A DNA stretch of 64,000 nt, taken from Flavobacterium fluviale (GTDB lineage: Bacteria; Bacteroidota; Bacteroidia; Flavobacteriales; Flavobacteriaceae). The stretch covers positions 3,472,001-3,536,000 of the forward strand of contig NZ_CP030261.1 of the NCBI RefSeq assembly GCF_003312915.1, read 5' to 3'. Both the position numbers and the translations under genes were made by a program. Each line of letters opens with the position of its first letter. The first letter of the stretch is position 1. This document shows, in pieces, positions 26,214 through 33,544 of this stretch. The notes below the pieces were generated by a model. The model worked only from the letters and a program-made list of their open reading frames with translations, did no database searches and was not told the DNA's origin.

Positions 26214-27875
26214 TTAGATTAGATTTTTGAAATATTGTTTAAGAATAATATCATTTGCTGTTGTCGGCGTAAAAATCTCTAAAATTGCAGGCGCATCACT
26301 TGCCTCATAGAACAACTTTAAACTACTATTCAATGATGTTAAATCACTAGCTGTAAAGTAATTACATTGATACATCTTAGCTAAATGTTCTGCTGTTAAT
26401 TGATGAGAAGTTTCAAAATAAGTATTAAAAACAGGTTTTTCTTGGTGTCCTGGCAGAATTCTGAAAATTCCTCCTCCTCCATTGTTTACTAGTATTATTT
26501 TAAAGTTTTTTGGTATGTAAGAATTCCACAGTGCATTGCTGTCGTATAGAAAACTAATATCTCCAGTAATAAATACTGTTTGCTTAGAATTTCCTACTGA
26601 TGCTCCAACCGCAGTTGATGTACTGCCGTCGATTCCGCTGGTTCCTCGATTGCAGAAAACTTCTATAGAATCATCAATATCAACTAATTGGGCATAACGA
26701 ATTGCCGAACTATTACTAATTTGAAGAATACTATTTTTAGGAAGTGTTTCAACAACCTTCTCAAAAACTTTGAAATCTGAAAAATCAATTTGGTTAAGAT
26801 ACTCTTTTCTTTTAACTAGCCGCGTTTTATAAACATCCTCAATATTTTTAAAATAATCACTTTCTACAAAAGATGTTTTTGAAAGTAAATCTTTAAAAAA
26901 ATCATTTGGCAGCATTTCAAAATGTTTGGTCAATGCACCAAATGTATCGTAAGCACGCAAAGTATCAATGTGCCAGTGATGCTCAGGTTTGTATTTTCGC
27001 AAAAATCCTTTGATTCTTTTGGAAACCACCATTCCGCCAAAAGTAACTAAAACTTCCGGGTTAAATTCTTTAAAATCAGAATCATCAAAAGGTGTAATTA
27101 AAGTATCAATGCTATTAATAAAACTTGGATCGTGAAGATTCGAAGTTGTTTCTGTTAAAACAACAATCGAAGGATCTGAAGCTAAATTTTCTATTATTTC
27201 CTTATCAATAACATTCGCTTCATTTACTCCGACTAAGATTAATTTTCGTTTTGCATTATTCCAAATAGAAACAAATTCATCACTATTTTTTATCGTTTTT
27301 GAAGAATTGTCAGACTCAAGATTTGTAATTTTTGGCTGCACTAAAAGTTCTTCAGTAGTTTCATATAAAGGTTCTTCAAAAGGCGCATTGATGTGAACTG
27401 GTCCTTTTTGCTGAATTGCCGTTTCTACTGCCAGATTGATTTTTAAATCATTTTCTTCTGATGCGTCTTCGGTCAAATTTGCATTGAAAACAGAATGATT
27501 TAGAAACACATTTTCTTGTCGAATAGTTTGTCCGTCTCCAATATCAATTTTATTCTGAGGACGATCTGCAGATATTACAATTAACGGAATCTGGCTGTAG
27601 AACGCTTCCGCGAAAGCCGGATAATAGTTTAATAAAGCCGATCCAGAAGTGCAGACCACTGCAGTTGGCTGTTTGGTCTGCTGCGCAATTCCTAAAGCAA
27701 AAAAAGCAGCGCAGCGCTCGTCTGCAATACTATAACATTTAAAATTAGGGTTTTGAGCAAATCCAATGGTTAATGGTGCGTTTCTAGATCCTGGAGAAAT
27801 AATAATATTAATGATGCCTTTGGCAGATAAAATTTCGATAATGCTTTGTGCAAGCGCTATTTTGGGGTAAATCAT
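26214..27875 (-). CDS. menD: 2-succinyl-5-enolpyruvyl-6-hydroxy-3-cyclohexene-1-carboxylate synthase
   Basis: 553 residues, ThDP-dependent. It joins 2-oxoglutarate and isochorismate. Seen: an N-terminal PYR domain with SPGSRNAPLTIGF (25-37) and TAVVCTSGSALLNYYPAFAE, a PP domain with CNRGTSGIDGSTSTAVGA and ITGDISFLYDSNALWN (GD...N ThDP/Mg2+ motif), and NNGGGGIFRILPG. Cytosolic. First menaquinone gene of the minus-strand block; menF does not precede it here. Confidence 0.94.
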   Translation of the reverse strand: MIYPKIALAQSIIEILSAKGIINIIISPGSRNAPLTIGFAQNPNFKCYSIADERCAAFFALGIAQQTKQPTAVVCTSGSALLNYYPAFAEAFYSQIPLIVISADRPQNKIDIGDGQTIRQENVFLNHSVFNANLTEDASEENDLKINLAVETAIQQKGPVHINAPFEEPLYETTEELLVQPKITNLESDNSSKTIKNSDEFVSIWNNAKRKLILVGVNEANVIDKEIIENLASDPSIVVLTETTSNLHDPSFINSIDTLITPFDDSDFKEFNPEVLVTFGGMVVSKRIKGFLRKYKPEHHWHIDTLRAYDTFGALTKHFEMLPNDFFKDLLSKTSFVESDYFKNIEDVYKTRLVKRKEYLNQIDFSDFKVFEKVVETLPKNSILQISNSSAIRYAQLVDIDDSIEVFCNRGTSGIDGSTSTAVGASVGNSKQTVFITGDISFLYDSNALWNSYIPKNFKIILVNNGGGGIFRILPGHQEKPVFNTYFETSHQLTAEHLAKMYQCNYFTASDLTSLNSSLKLFYEASDAPAILEIFTPTTANDIILKQYFKNLI

Positions 27876-27900
27876 TCTGATCGCGTATTACTTTTTTTTA

Positions 27901-27926
27901 AAGAAAATCCTCGATTTGATTTTCTT
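27901..27926. other. Small hairpin in the menD leader
   Basis: Arms AAGAAAATC/GATTTTCTT, loop 8, between the ATG and a possible -7 box TAACTTTG (minus strand, 27938-27945). It could affect translation; no further evidence. Confidence 0.3.
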
Positions 27927-28010
27927 AATCTTGTTTACAAAGTTACAAACTTCGCACTTGATTTAAATTATAATTAGGAATATATTAAGTCTCTTTCTCG
28001 AAAAAGGAAA

Positions 28011-28018
28011 TATATTTG
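28011..28018 (+). promoter_or_regulatory. -7 element before the thioredoxin-like gene
   Basis: TATATTTG, a match to TAnnTTTG, 34 bp before the ATG at 28053. No -33 TTG at a standard distance. Confidence 0.4.
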
Positions 28019-28052
28019 TAAAATCGAATTATTAATATAAGCCAGACCATCT

Positions 28053-29228
28053 ATGCGTTTTCTATATGTACTATTTTTAGCTGTAACTTTTCAAACCGCA
28101 ATTTCTCAAAATAAATTTGTTCCTGTTGATACTCCTTATAAAACAGCACTGGAAAATGCTAAAAAAGAAGGAAAACCTCTTTTTGTAATGCTTTATGCAG
28201 ATTGGTGTCCGCACTGTAATTTAATGAAAAGTGAAGTTTTAAGCGATCCGGCAGTTATGGATTTTTTGAATAAAAATTTTGTATGTACGTATAAAAACAT
28301 TGAAAAAGAAGAAGGAATTGCTTTAAAAAATAAATTCAATACAAAATCTCTTCCTACTTTTTTATTTTTGAATGCTAATGAAACATTGACCTATGCTTTA
28401 AAAGGTGAAATGAAAAAGGCGGAATTTCTCAACGAATTGCATTACGCTTTAAATCCGAAAATGCTATTGCCTTATTTAGAAAAGGAATTTCTGGCAGATC
28501 CGAGTAATTCAGATAAATATTTTACTTATTTAAATACTTTAAAAAAAGGAAAAGACAGAACTGAGTTATCTCCCGCAACGCATAAATACCTAAGCACACA
28601 GTCTGATGCACAATTAATTAGTGAATTGAATTGGAGAGTTATTGCAAACGGCGTTACAGATATCAAATCAAGAGAATTTCAATACGTTTTAAATCATCAA
28701 AAAGAATTTGCTGCTGTGGCTTCGCAAAATAGAATTGATCGCAAAATTGAAAGTATTGTAAACGAATTGCTTCGTCCATTAGTAGATAATTTAGACACTA
28801 TAAACTATCATAAACAGAGAGAAGTTGCCAAATCGATTCGATTACAAAAAACAGATTCTCTGGTTTTTAAATATGATTTAACTTTGGCCGAAAGAACTGA
28901 AAAATGGGATTTTTATAAAAACGTTACAATTGAAGACACTCAAAAATTAGTTTGGAATGATGCCAGTTTTTTAAAAGAAATTGGAAATACTTATCTGAAA
29001 CATATTGATGATGCTGAAAGCTTGAAAAAGGCAATTTTCTGGGTAAATCATTCTTTAGAATTAAATGATTCTTATGATGGTAACTTGCTTCAAGCCAGAC
29101 TTTATAATAAAATAAAAGATAAAAAGAAAGCTTTAGAATATGCTAAAGAAGCTAAATCTATTTCAAAAGAAATGGGCTGGGATTCTAAGGATACAGACGC
29201 TTTGCTAGCAGAACTAAACAAAAAATAA
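28053..29228 (+). CDS. Exported thioredoxin-like protein with helical tail
   Basis: 391 residues. A signal peptide (MRFLYVLFLAVTFQTAIS) leads into a thioredoxin fold with the CPHC active site (C52, C55, after YAD-W) and the cis-proline loop KSLPTFLFLN. The remaining ~250 residues are helical, with lysine-rich TPR-like ends (SLELNDSYDGNLLQARLYN). Likely periplasmic, perhaps reducing disulfides in envelope proteins. Followed by a GNAT gene after 7 bp, so co-transcribed. Confidence 0.82.
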   Translation: MRFLYVLFLAVTFQTAISQNKFVPVDTPYKTALENAKKEGKPLFVMLYADWCPHCNLMKSEVLSDPAVMDFLNKNFVCTYKNIEKEEGIALKNKFNTKSLPTFLFLNANETLTYALKGEMKKAEFLNELHYALNPKMLLPYLEKEFLADPSNSDKYFTYLNTLKKGKDRTELSPATHKYLSTQSDAQLISELNWRVIANGVTDIKSREFQYVLNHQKEFAAVASQNRIDRKIESIVNELLRPLVDNLDTINYHKQREVAKSIRLQKTDSLVFKYDLTLAERTEKWDFYKNVTIEDTQKLVWNDASFLKEIGNTYLKHIDDAESLKKAIFWVNHSLELNDSYDGNLLQARLYNKIKDKKKALEYAKEAKSISKEMGWDSKDTDALLAELNKK

Positions 29229-29235
29229 AATAAAC

Positions 29236-29733
29236 ATGAACATCGTTTTAAGACCAGCAGCTACAGATGATTTACAAAAGATATTAGAAATTGTAAATCA
29301 TTCTATTTTACATACAACGGCCAATTACAGCTATGAAATTCAAACTTTAGAAGCTCAAAAGAAATGGTTTGACGATAAAACGGCTAAAAATCTTCCGGTT
29401 ATTGTAGCCGATTTAGATGGTGAAGTGGTTGGTTTTGGAAGCTACGGACAGTTTCGTGAAAAAATTGGATATCAATTTACCGTCGAGCATTCTGTTTACG
29501 TAGTAGATAATGTAATTGGAAAAGGAATTGGTTCTAAACTTTTGACAGAATTAATTCGCTTGGCAAAAGAACAAGGTTATCACGTTATGATTGGCGCAAT
29601 CGATGCTGATAATGCCGGAAGTATTGCCTTTCATGAAAGATTCGGTTTTGTTGCAACAGGTACAATTCGCGAAGTGGGTTACAAATTTGATCACTGGCTG
29701 GATTTGGTTTTTATGCAGTTAATTTTAAAATAA
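29236..29733 (+). CDS. GNAT N-acetyltransferase, phosphinothricin-acetyltransferase-like
   Basis: 165 residues, one GNAT domain. Acetyl-CoA loop VIGKGIGSKLLTELIRLAKE (R/QxxGxG/A near 95-110), then IGAIDADNAGSIAFHERFGF (conserved ending) and VGYKFDHWLDLVFMQ. This subtype is commonly annotated as PAT/Bar-like; the natural substrate may be a methionine derivative or an unrelated amine. Cytosolic. Confidence 0.88.
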   Translation: MNIVLRPAATDDLQKILEIVNHSILHTTANYSYEIQTLEAQKKWFDDKTAKNLPVIVADLDGEVVGFGSYGQFREKIGYQFTVEHSVYVVDNVIGKGIGSKLLTELIRLAKEQGYHVMIGAIDADNAGSIAFHERFGFVATGTIREVGYKFDHWLDLVFMQLILK

Positions 29734-29740
29734 TACTATT

Positions 29741-29820
29741 TGTTGTCAGAACTGAGCGAAGTCGAAGTACAGAAAAGTGATTCAGCAAAGAGGACTTCGA
29801 CTTCGCTCATTCTGACAAAC
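29741..29820. repeat. Inverted-repeat intergenic element, family B
   Basis: Left arm 29741-29769 (TGTTGTCAGAACTGAGCGAA then GTCGAAGTA) and right arm 29793-29820 (ACTTCGACTTCGCTCA then TTCTGACAAACA) with a 23-nt loop. Half of it, CTGTCAGGCTGAGCGAAG, recurs at 55343-55366. Looks like a REP/BIME-type repeat. Confidence 0.6.
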
Positions 29821-29824
29821 AAAC

Positions 29825-29865
29825 AAAAATCCGTAAATCTTAAAATTTAAGATTTACGGATTTTT
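29825..29865. terminator. Bidirectional terminator, nearly full palindrome
   Basis: 20-bp perfect arms (29825-29844, 29846-29865) with one central base. AAAAATCCGTAAATCTT opens it, and T8 follows on the plus strand. It sits between the GNAT (+) and glutathione peroxidase (-) genes. Confidence 0.8.
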
Positions 29866-29881
29866 TTTATCACTTTATTTA

Positions 29882-30460
29882 TTAACCTTTTATCCAATTA
29901 ATAACTTCTGGATCAGTTGGTAAAGTTCTTGGTTTAATTACTTTAACCAATTCTCCTTTTTCATTAATTAAGTATTTTTGGAAATTCCATTCTACTTCAG
30001 AATCCTGTAAACCATTTTTAGATTTCTGAGTCAGAAATTTATAAATATCAGCCATATCATTTCCTTTTACTGAAATTTTGTTCATCATTGGGAAAGTTAC
30101 GCCATAATTCTGCTGGCAGAAAGACTCAATTTCTTTTGCTGTTCCAGGTTCCTGCGAAGCGAAGTTATTTGCTGGAAAACCTACAATTACAAAACCTTTA
30201 TCTTTATATTCTTTGTAAATTGCCTCTAAATCTTTGTATTGAGGAGTCAAACCGCATTTTGATGCTGTATTGACAATCATGATTTTTTTACCTTTTAAAG
30301 ATGCAAAGTCAAAAGTATCTCCTGATAAATCTTCAACTTTAAATTGATAAATGTTTTCTTTTGCCATAATTTCTGTTTTAGGTTTATGGCTCGTTTGAGC
30401 CTGAACTTGCGATGCAATCATAAATAGTGCACTGCAAACTAAAATTGCTATATTTTTCAT
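29882..30460 (-). CDS. Exported glutathione-peroxidase-family protein
   Basis: 192 residues. Signal peptide to about residue 21 (SQVQA-Q). The GPx fold follows: peroxidatic Cys69 in NTASKCGLTPQ, GFPANNFASQEPG, resolving-type Cys115 in ESFCQQNYGVTFP, and Trp in VEWNFQKYLI. The usual FPCNQF is FPANNF, so the catalytic Gln position is Asn99. Likely a thioredoxin-coupled peroxidase in the periplasm. Convergent with the GNAT gene across a bidirectional terminator. Confidence 0.85.
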   Translation of the reverse strand: MKNIAILVCSALFMIASQVQAQTSHKPKTEIMAKENIYQFKVEDLSGDTFDFASLKGKKIMIVNTASKCGLTPQYKDLEAIYKEYKDKGFVIVGFPANNFASQEPGTAKEIESFCQQNYGVTFPMMNKISVKGNDMADIYKFLTQKSKNGLQDSEVEWNFQKYLINEKGELVKVIKPRTLPTDPEVINWIKG

Positions 30461-30552
30461 CGTATAATTTTTTATAAAATTAGCTAAAATCCGCTTTACT
30501 AAAACCCTTTTGTTACATTAAATTGTATTAATCAAAAGTTAAATAAAAAAAT

Positions 30553-30583
30553 GAAGCCTAACGTTAATCAGACGTTAGGCTTC
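30553..30583 (-). terminator. 12-bp terminator of a minus-strand small-transcript region
   Basis: Perfect arms GAAGCCTAACGT/ACGTTAGGCTTC, loop 7, followed on the minus strand by ATTTTTTTATTT. It points at a transcript coming from 30600-31100. Confidence 0.7.
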
Positions 30584-30874
30584 CCCCCATACAAACAAAT
30601 CAAACCATGAATTAATTATTATGCAATCTTTTATATCGAATATCTTTTATTAAAATTATAGTTGATGACTCGGTTATAGTGAAAATCTTCTTAACCCCCA
30701 CTGTCAAAACAATCTTTCAAATTTTTAATGGCTTGTATGTTTTAAAACTTAACTTCTTATATAATTTATTTTGACAATTAAAAAAATCTTCGGTTTGGAA
30801 GTCCGAGTGCATCAACTATACTATATTTTTAGTTTCTTATTTTTTAGGAATTTAAAAGAACGTCATTCACTTTC
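30584..30874. other. Gene-poor gap
   Basis: About 290 bp with no convincing gene. A minus-strand frame (30612-30812) is open except for one TGA and is described under rejected items. AT-rich. Confidence 0.35.
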
Positions 30875-30943
30875 CTATTCTTTATAAAGCTTTACAAACA
30901 CGCAAATAAAAACTACCAGAATAACTATTTTTATAAAATTCAT
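30875..30943 (-). CDS. Candidate 22-aa membrane microprotein
   Basis: 22 codons, essentially one hydrophobic helix: NFIKIVILVVFICVFVKLYK. It lies 5 bp after the next small ORF on the same strand. Supported only by composition and arrangement. Confidence 0.3.
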   Translation of the reverse strand: MNFIKIVILVVFICVFVKLYKE

Positions 30944-30948
30944 ATTCG

Positions 30949-31071
30949 TTAGTTTTTTAATTTATAATATTGAACAGCTTGTTTTCTAAAATCACTCTTA
31001 TTAATAACAGTCAATGCTAAAACAGTTGTCAATCCTACTATTAGTATATTTATCATATTTCTGGTTTTCAT
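30949..31071 (-). CDS. Candidate 40-aa membrane-anchored microprotein
   Basis: 40 codons, starting with a hydrophobic helix (INILIVGLTTVLALTVI) and a basic tail (NKSDFRKQAVQYYKLKN). Shortly upstream a nine-codon reading frame (MKEILKLRV) ends in a TGA overlapping this ATG. Similar tiny membrane proteins are common in flavobacteria. Promoter not clear (a near match TAACTTTA at 31123-31130, minus strand). Confidence 0.38.
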   Translation of the reverse strand: MKTRNMINILIVGLTTVLALTVINKSDFRKQAVQYYKLKN

Positions 31072-31320
31072 ACTCTAAGTTTTAGAATCTCTTTCATTTT
31101 AATATGATCTTTTTCCTACTTCTAAAGTTATTTACGTAAGCAGATTGTTTTTGGTTTTAAAAAAAAGTAAAAAAAATCACTTTTTTTTCTAAACCCTTTA
31201 TTTTCCTAGGGATCGGAGTACAAAAAAAAATAAAAAAAATCACAAAAAAATAAATTATCTTTATAACTGGTTACCATCAGCTGTCTAACTTTTTATGTTT
31301 AAACTTAAAAATCCAAATCT
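31072..31320. other. AT-rich gap before the ECF sigma gene
   Basis: About 250 bp with A- and T-runs (31155-31250), no gene. The sigma-factor promoter should be here; TAACTTTT near 31287 is a loose -7 match only. Confidence 0.35.
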
Positions 31321-31851
31321 ATGAGTCAAGAAGAATTGTTAGTTTTAATTTACAAAAAGGACGAAAAAGCTTTTACACATTTATACGATATGTATTCTAA
31401 AAGTTTATTTTCTGTCATTCATGTCCTAATCAAAAATCGCGAAGAAGCAGAAGATGTTTTGCAAGACGTCTTTGTCAAAATCTGGAAGAACATCGATTCT
31501 TATAATGAAAGCAAAGGACGATTTTATACTTGGATTCTTAATATTGCCCGCAATACTTCGATCGACAAGCTTCGTTCTAAAAATTATAATAACAGCCAAA
31601 AAAACCTTTCTTCAGATAATTTCGTAAATCTGTTAGATGACAGTAATAAATTAGCTAATAAACTTGATGCAATTGGAATTCAGGAGTTCGTAAAGAAGCT
31701 TAAACCAAAATGTATCGAAATCATCAATTTGTTGTTCTTTAAAGGATACACGCAGCAAGAAGCTTCGGAAGAATTAGCATTGCCGCTTGGTACCATAAAA
31801 ACACAAAACAGAAACTGTATTAACGATTTACGTAATTACCTAAAAATATAA
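31321..31851 (+). CDS. ECF-type RNA polymerase sigma factor
   Basis: 176 residues. Region 2 (about 20-85: DMYSKSLFSVIHVLIKNREE, EDVLQDVFVKIWKNI, FYTWILNIARNTSIDKLR) and region 4 (about 120-172: LKPKCIEIINLLFFKGYTQQ, EASEELALPLGTIKTQ). No region 3. Typical of Bacteroidota ECFs paired with a membrane anti-sigma. Its stop overlaps the start of the next gene (TAATG), so translation is coupled. Confidence 0.93.
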   Translation: MSQEELLVLIYKKDEKAFTHLYDMYSKSLFSVIHVLIKNREEAEDVLQDVFVKIWKNIDSYNESKGRFYTWILNIARNTSIDKLRSKNYNNSQKNLSSDNFVNLLDDSNKLANKLDAIGIQEFVKKLKPKCIEIINLLFFKGYTQQEASEELALPLGTIKTQNRNCINDLRNYLKI

Positions 31852-32639
31852 TGGAAGCACAAGAATATATAGAATCAGGAATTCTAGAGTTGTACGTATA
31901 TGGCTTATTAAGCGAAAAGGAAAACCTAGAAATAGCTGAACTGGCAAAAAAAAATCCTGAAGTTGATCAGGAAATTATTTCGATAGAAAAGGCAATAATT
32001 GCTTTGTCGTCGAGCTTCTCACCTTTCCATTCTGTAGAGAATTTTGAGAAAATAAAAGCCCGTTTAGAGCTTAAACACGGCAAAGTAGTCGACATGAAAC
32101 CGGCGTCAAACTGGTCGCAGTATGTTGGCTGGGCGGCTGCAGTCTTGTTACTACTCGGGTTAGGGTATCAAACCTTAGAATTAACAAAAACTCAGGAAGC
32201 TATTTCAACTGTTGGAAATGAGAAAAATAAGATCCAAAGAGAATATGCTTACTTAAATCAGCAGAATAAAGAGACGGAGAAAAACTTGAGTATTGTTAGA
32301 GATATTAAAAATACGGGTGTTACTCTTGGAGGTCAAGCCGTTTCTCCTACATCTTTTGCAAAAGTATATTGGAACAAAGAAACAAAAACAACTTATATTG
32401 ATGCTGCTGGTCTGCCAGATCCTCCAAAAGGAATGGTTTACCAAGTTTGGTCTTTAAAATTAAGTCCGGTTCTTACGCCTACAAGTATTGGTTTACTGGA
32501 TAATTTTGAAGGAAATTCACAAAAAATATTTGCTGTAAGCCAAACCGATTCGGCAGAAGCTTTCGGAATTACATTGGAACCTGCGGGCGGAAGTTTAACT
32601 CCAACAATGGAACAACTGTATACTTTAGGAAAAGTTTAA
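31851..32639 (+). CDS. Anti-sigma factor, RskA-type C-terminus
   Basis: 262 residues. A cytoplasmic N-terminal zinc-less anti-sigma region (YIESGILELYVYGLLSEKE), a single membrane helix (WAAAVLLLLGLGYQTLEL, about 98-116), a coiled-coil stretch, and a periplasmic RskA-like domain (SFAKVYWNKETKTTYIDAAG, GMVYQVWSLKLSPVLTPTSI, SAEAFGITLEPAGGS). It should hold the ECF factor at the membrane until a stress signal triggers release. Partner of the preceding gene. Confidence 0.9.
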   Translation: MEAQEYIESGILELYVYGLLSEKENLEIAELAKKNPEVDQEIISIEKAIIALSSSFSPFHSVENFEKIKARLELKHGKVVDMKPASNWSQYVGWAAAVLLLLGLGYQTLELTKTQEAISTVGNEKNKIQREYAYLNQQNKETEKNLSIVRDIKNTGVTLGGQAVSPTSFAKVYWNKETKTTYIDAAGLPDPPKGMVYQVWSLKLSPVLTPTSIGLLDNFEGNSQKIFAVSQTDSAEAFGITLEPAGGSLTPTMEQLYTLGKV

Positions 32640-32660
32640 AGCTTAGGACTTCATCAAACG

Positions 32661-32690
32661 AAAAACGCATATTCATTAATATGCGTTTTT
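32661..32690 (+). terminator. Terminator of the sigma/anti-sigma operon
   Basis: Arms AAAAACGCATAT/ATATGCGTTTTT with a 6-nt loop, followed by more T to 32693. 21 bp past the stop. Confidence 0.8.
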
Positions 32691-32744
32691 TTTGTATTTT
32701 TAATCAGATGTAAAACAGTAATTTATAAATATAAATCGCAGTAA

Positions 32745-33473
32745 ATGGAAATTGTATGTAAAAACTGCCATCAGGTTTTTAGTGGTAATTACTGTAATAA
32801 TTGCGGACAATCTGCAGAAACACATAAAATAAACGGCCATTTTTTATGGCATGATATACAGCATGGGTTATTGCATTTTGACGAAGGAATTCTTTTTTCT
32901 TTAAGAGAACTTTTTACAAGACCAGGGCATTCTGTGCGTGAATTTATTGAGGGAAAACGAGTAAGACATTTCAAACCTTTATCATTACTTGTTCTTCTTG
33001 CAACTTTTTATGGTTTTCTCTATCATTACTTTAACATTCATTACTTTACCGGCAAATCTTCAGATAATATTGATTACGAAAGTTTAACAGAATGGATTAC
33101 AACACATTTTTCTTGGGTAACAATTGCGACAATACCTTTTTATACAATTGGAACTTTTATTGTTTTTAGAAATCAAGGTTATAATTTTGTTGAATTTTTT
33201 GTACTGAATACTTTTAAAGCTTCACAAAGAATTTCTGTTCAAATTTTGACATTTCCTATCTTGTTTTATTTTAACCAAAAACATGATTTACAGCAGTTTT
33301 CACTTGCAACTTACTTAATTGGAACTCTGCTCATTTTTTGGACGAATATTCAGTTTTTTAATAAAATTTCAAAAACGAAAGCATTCTTTTTATCCATTTT
33401 AAGTCATCTCATTTTTTTATTCACCTTTTTAATTGCGGTGAGTATAGTCCTCTTGGTTACAGGAAATTTTTAA
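32745..33473 (+). CDS. DUF3667-type membrane protein with zinc ribbon
   Basis: 242 residues. An N-terminal zinc ribbon (CKNCHQVF then YCNNCGQS, Cys near 4, 7, 16, 19), an amphipathic segment (HDIQHGLLHFDEGILFSLRE), then RPGHSVREFIEGKRVRHFKP, the DUF3667 core, and four or so membrane helices. Function unknown; common in Bacteroidota. Convergent with the cytochrome c assembly gene. Confidence 0.85.
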   Translation: MEIVCKNCHQVFSGNYCNNCGQSAETHKINGHFLWHDIQHGLLHFDEGILFSLRELFTRPGHSVREFIEGKRVRHFKPLSLLVLLATFYGFLYHYFNIHYFTGKSSDNIDYESLTEWITTHFSWVTIATIPFYTIGTFIVFRNQGYNFVEFFVLNTFKASQRISVQILTFPILFYFNQKHDLQQFSLATYLIGTLLIFWTNIQFFNKISKTKAFFLSILSHLIFLFTFLIAVSIVLLVTGNF

Positions 33474-33489
33474 ATAGTTTACAAAATAA

Positions 33490-33515
33490 AAAAGCTCAGT
33501 ATAAACTGAGCTTTT
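33490..33515. terminator. Bidirectional terminator
   Basis: Arms AAAAGCTCAGT/ACTGAGCTTTT with a 4-nt loop. T-runs on both sides. Between convergent DUF3667 and ResB-CcsA genes. Confidence 0.8.
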
Positions 33516-33544
33516 CTAAATGAATCAATAATTAATGTAATTAT

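Noticed and set aside
30612-30812. Minus-strand frame of 67 codons with a single TGA (starting MHSDFQTEDFF)
   Set aside because: In DNA this AT-rich a frame of that length with one stop is not rare, and I recognise no family in either half. It could be a decayed gene but I cannot support it.
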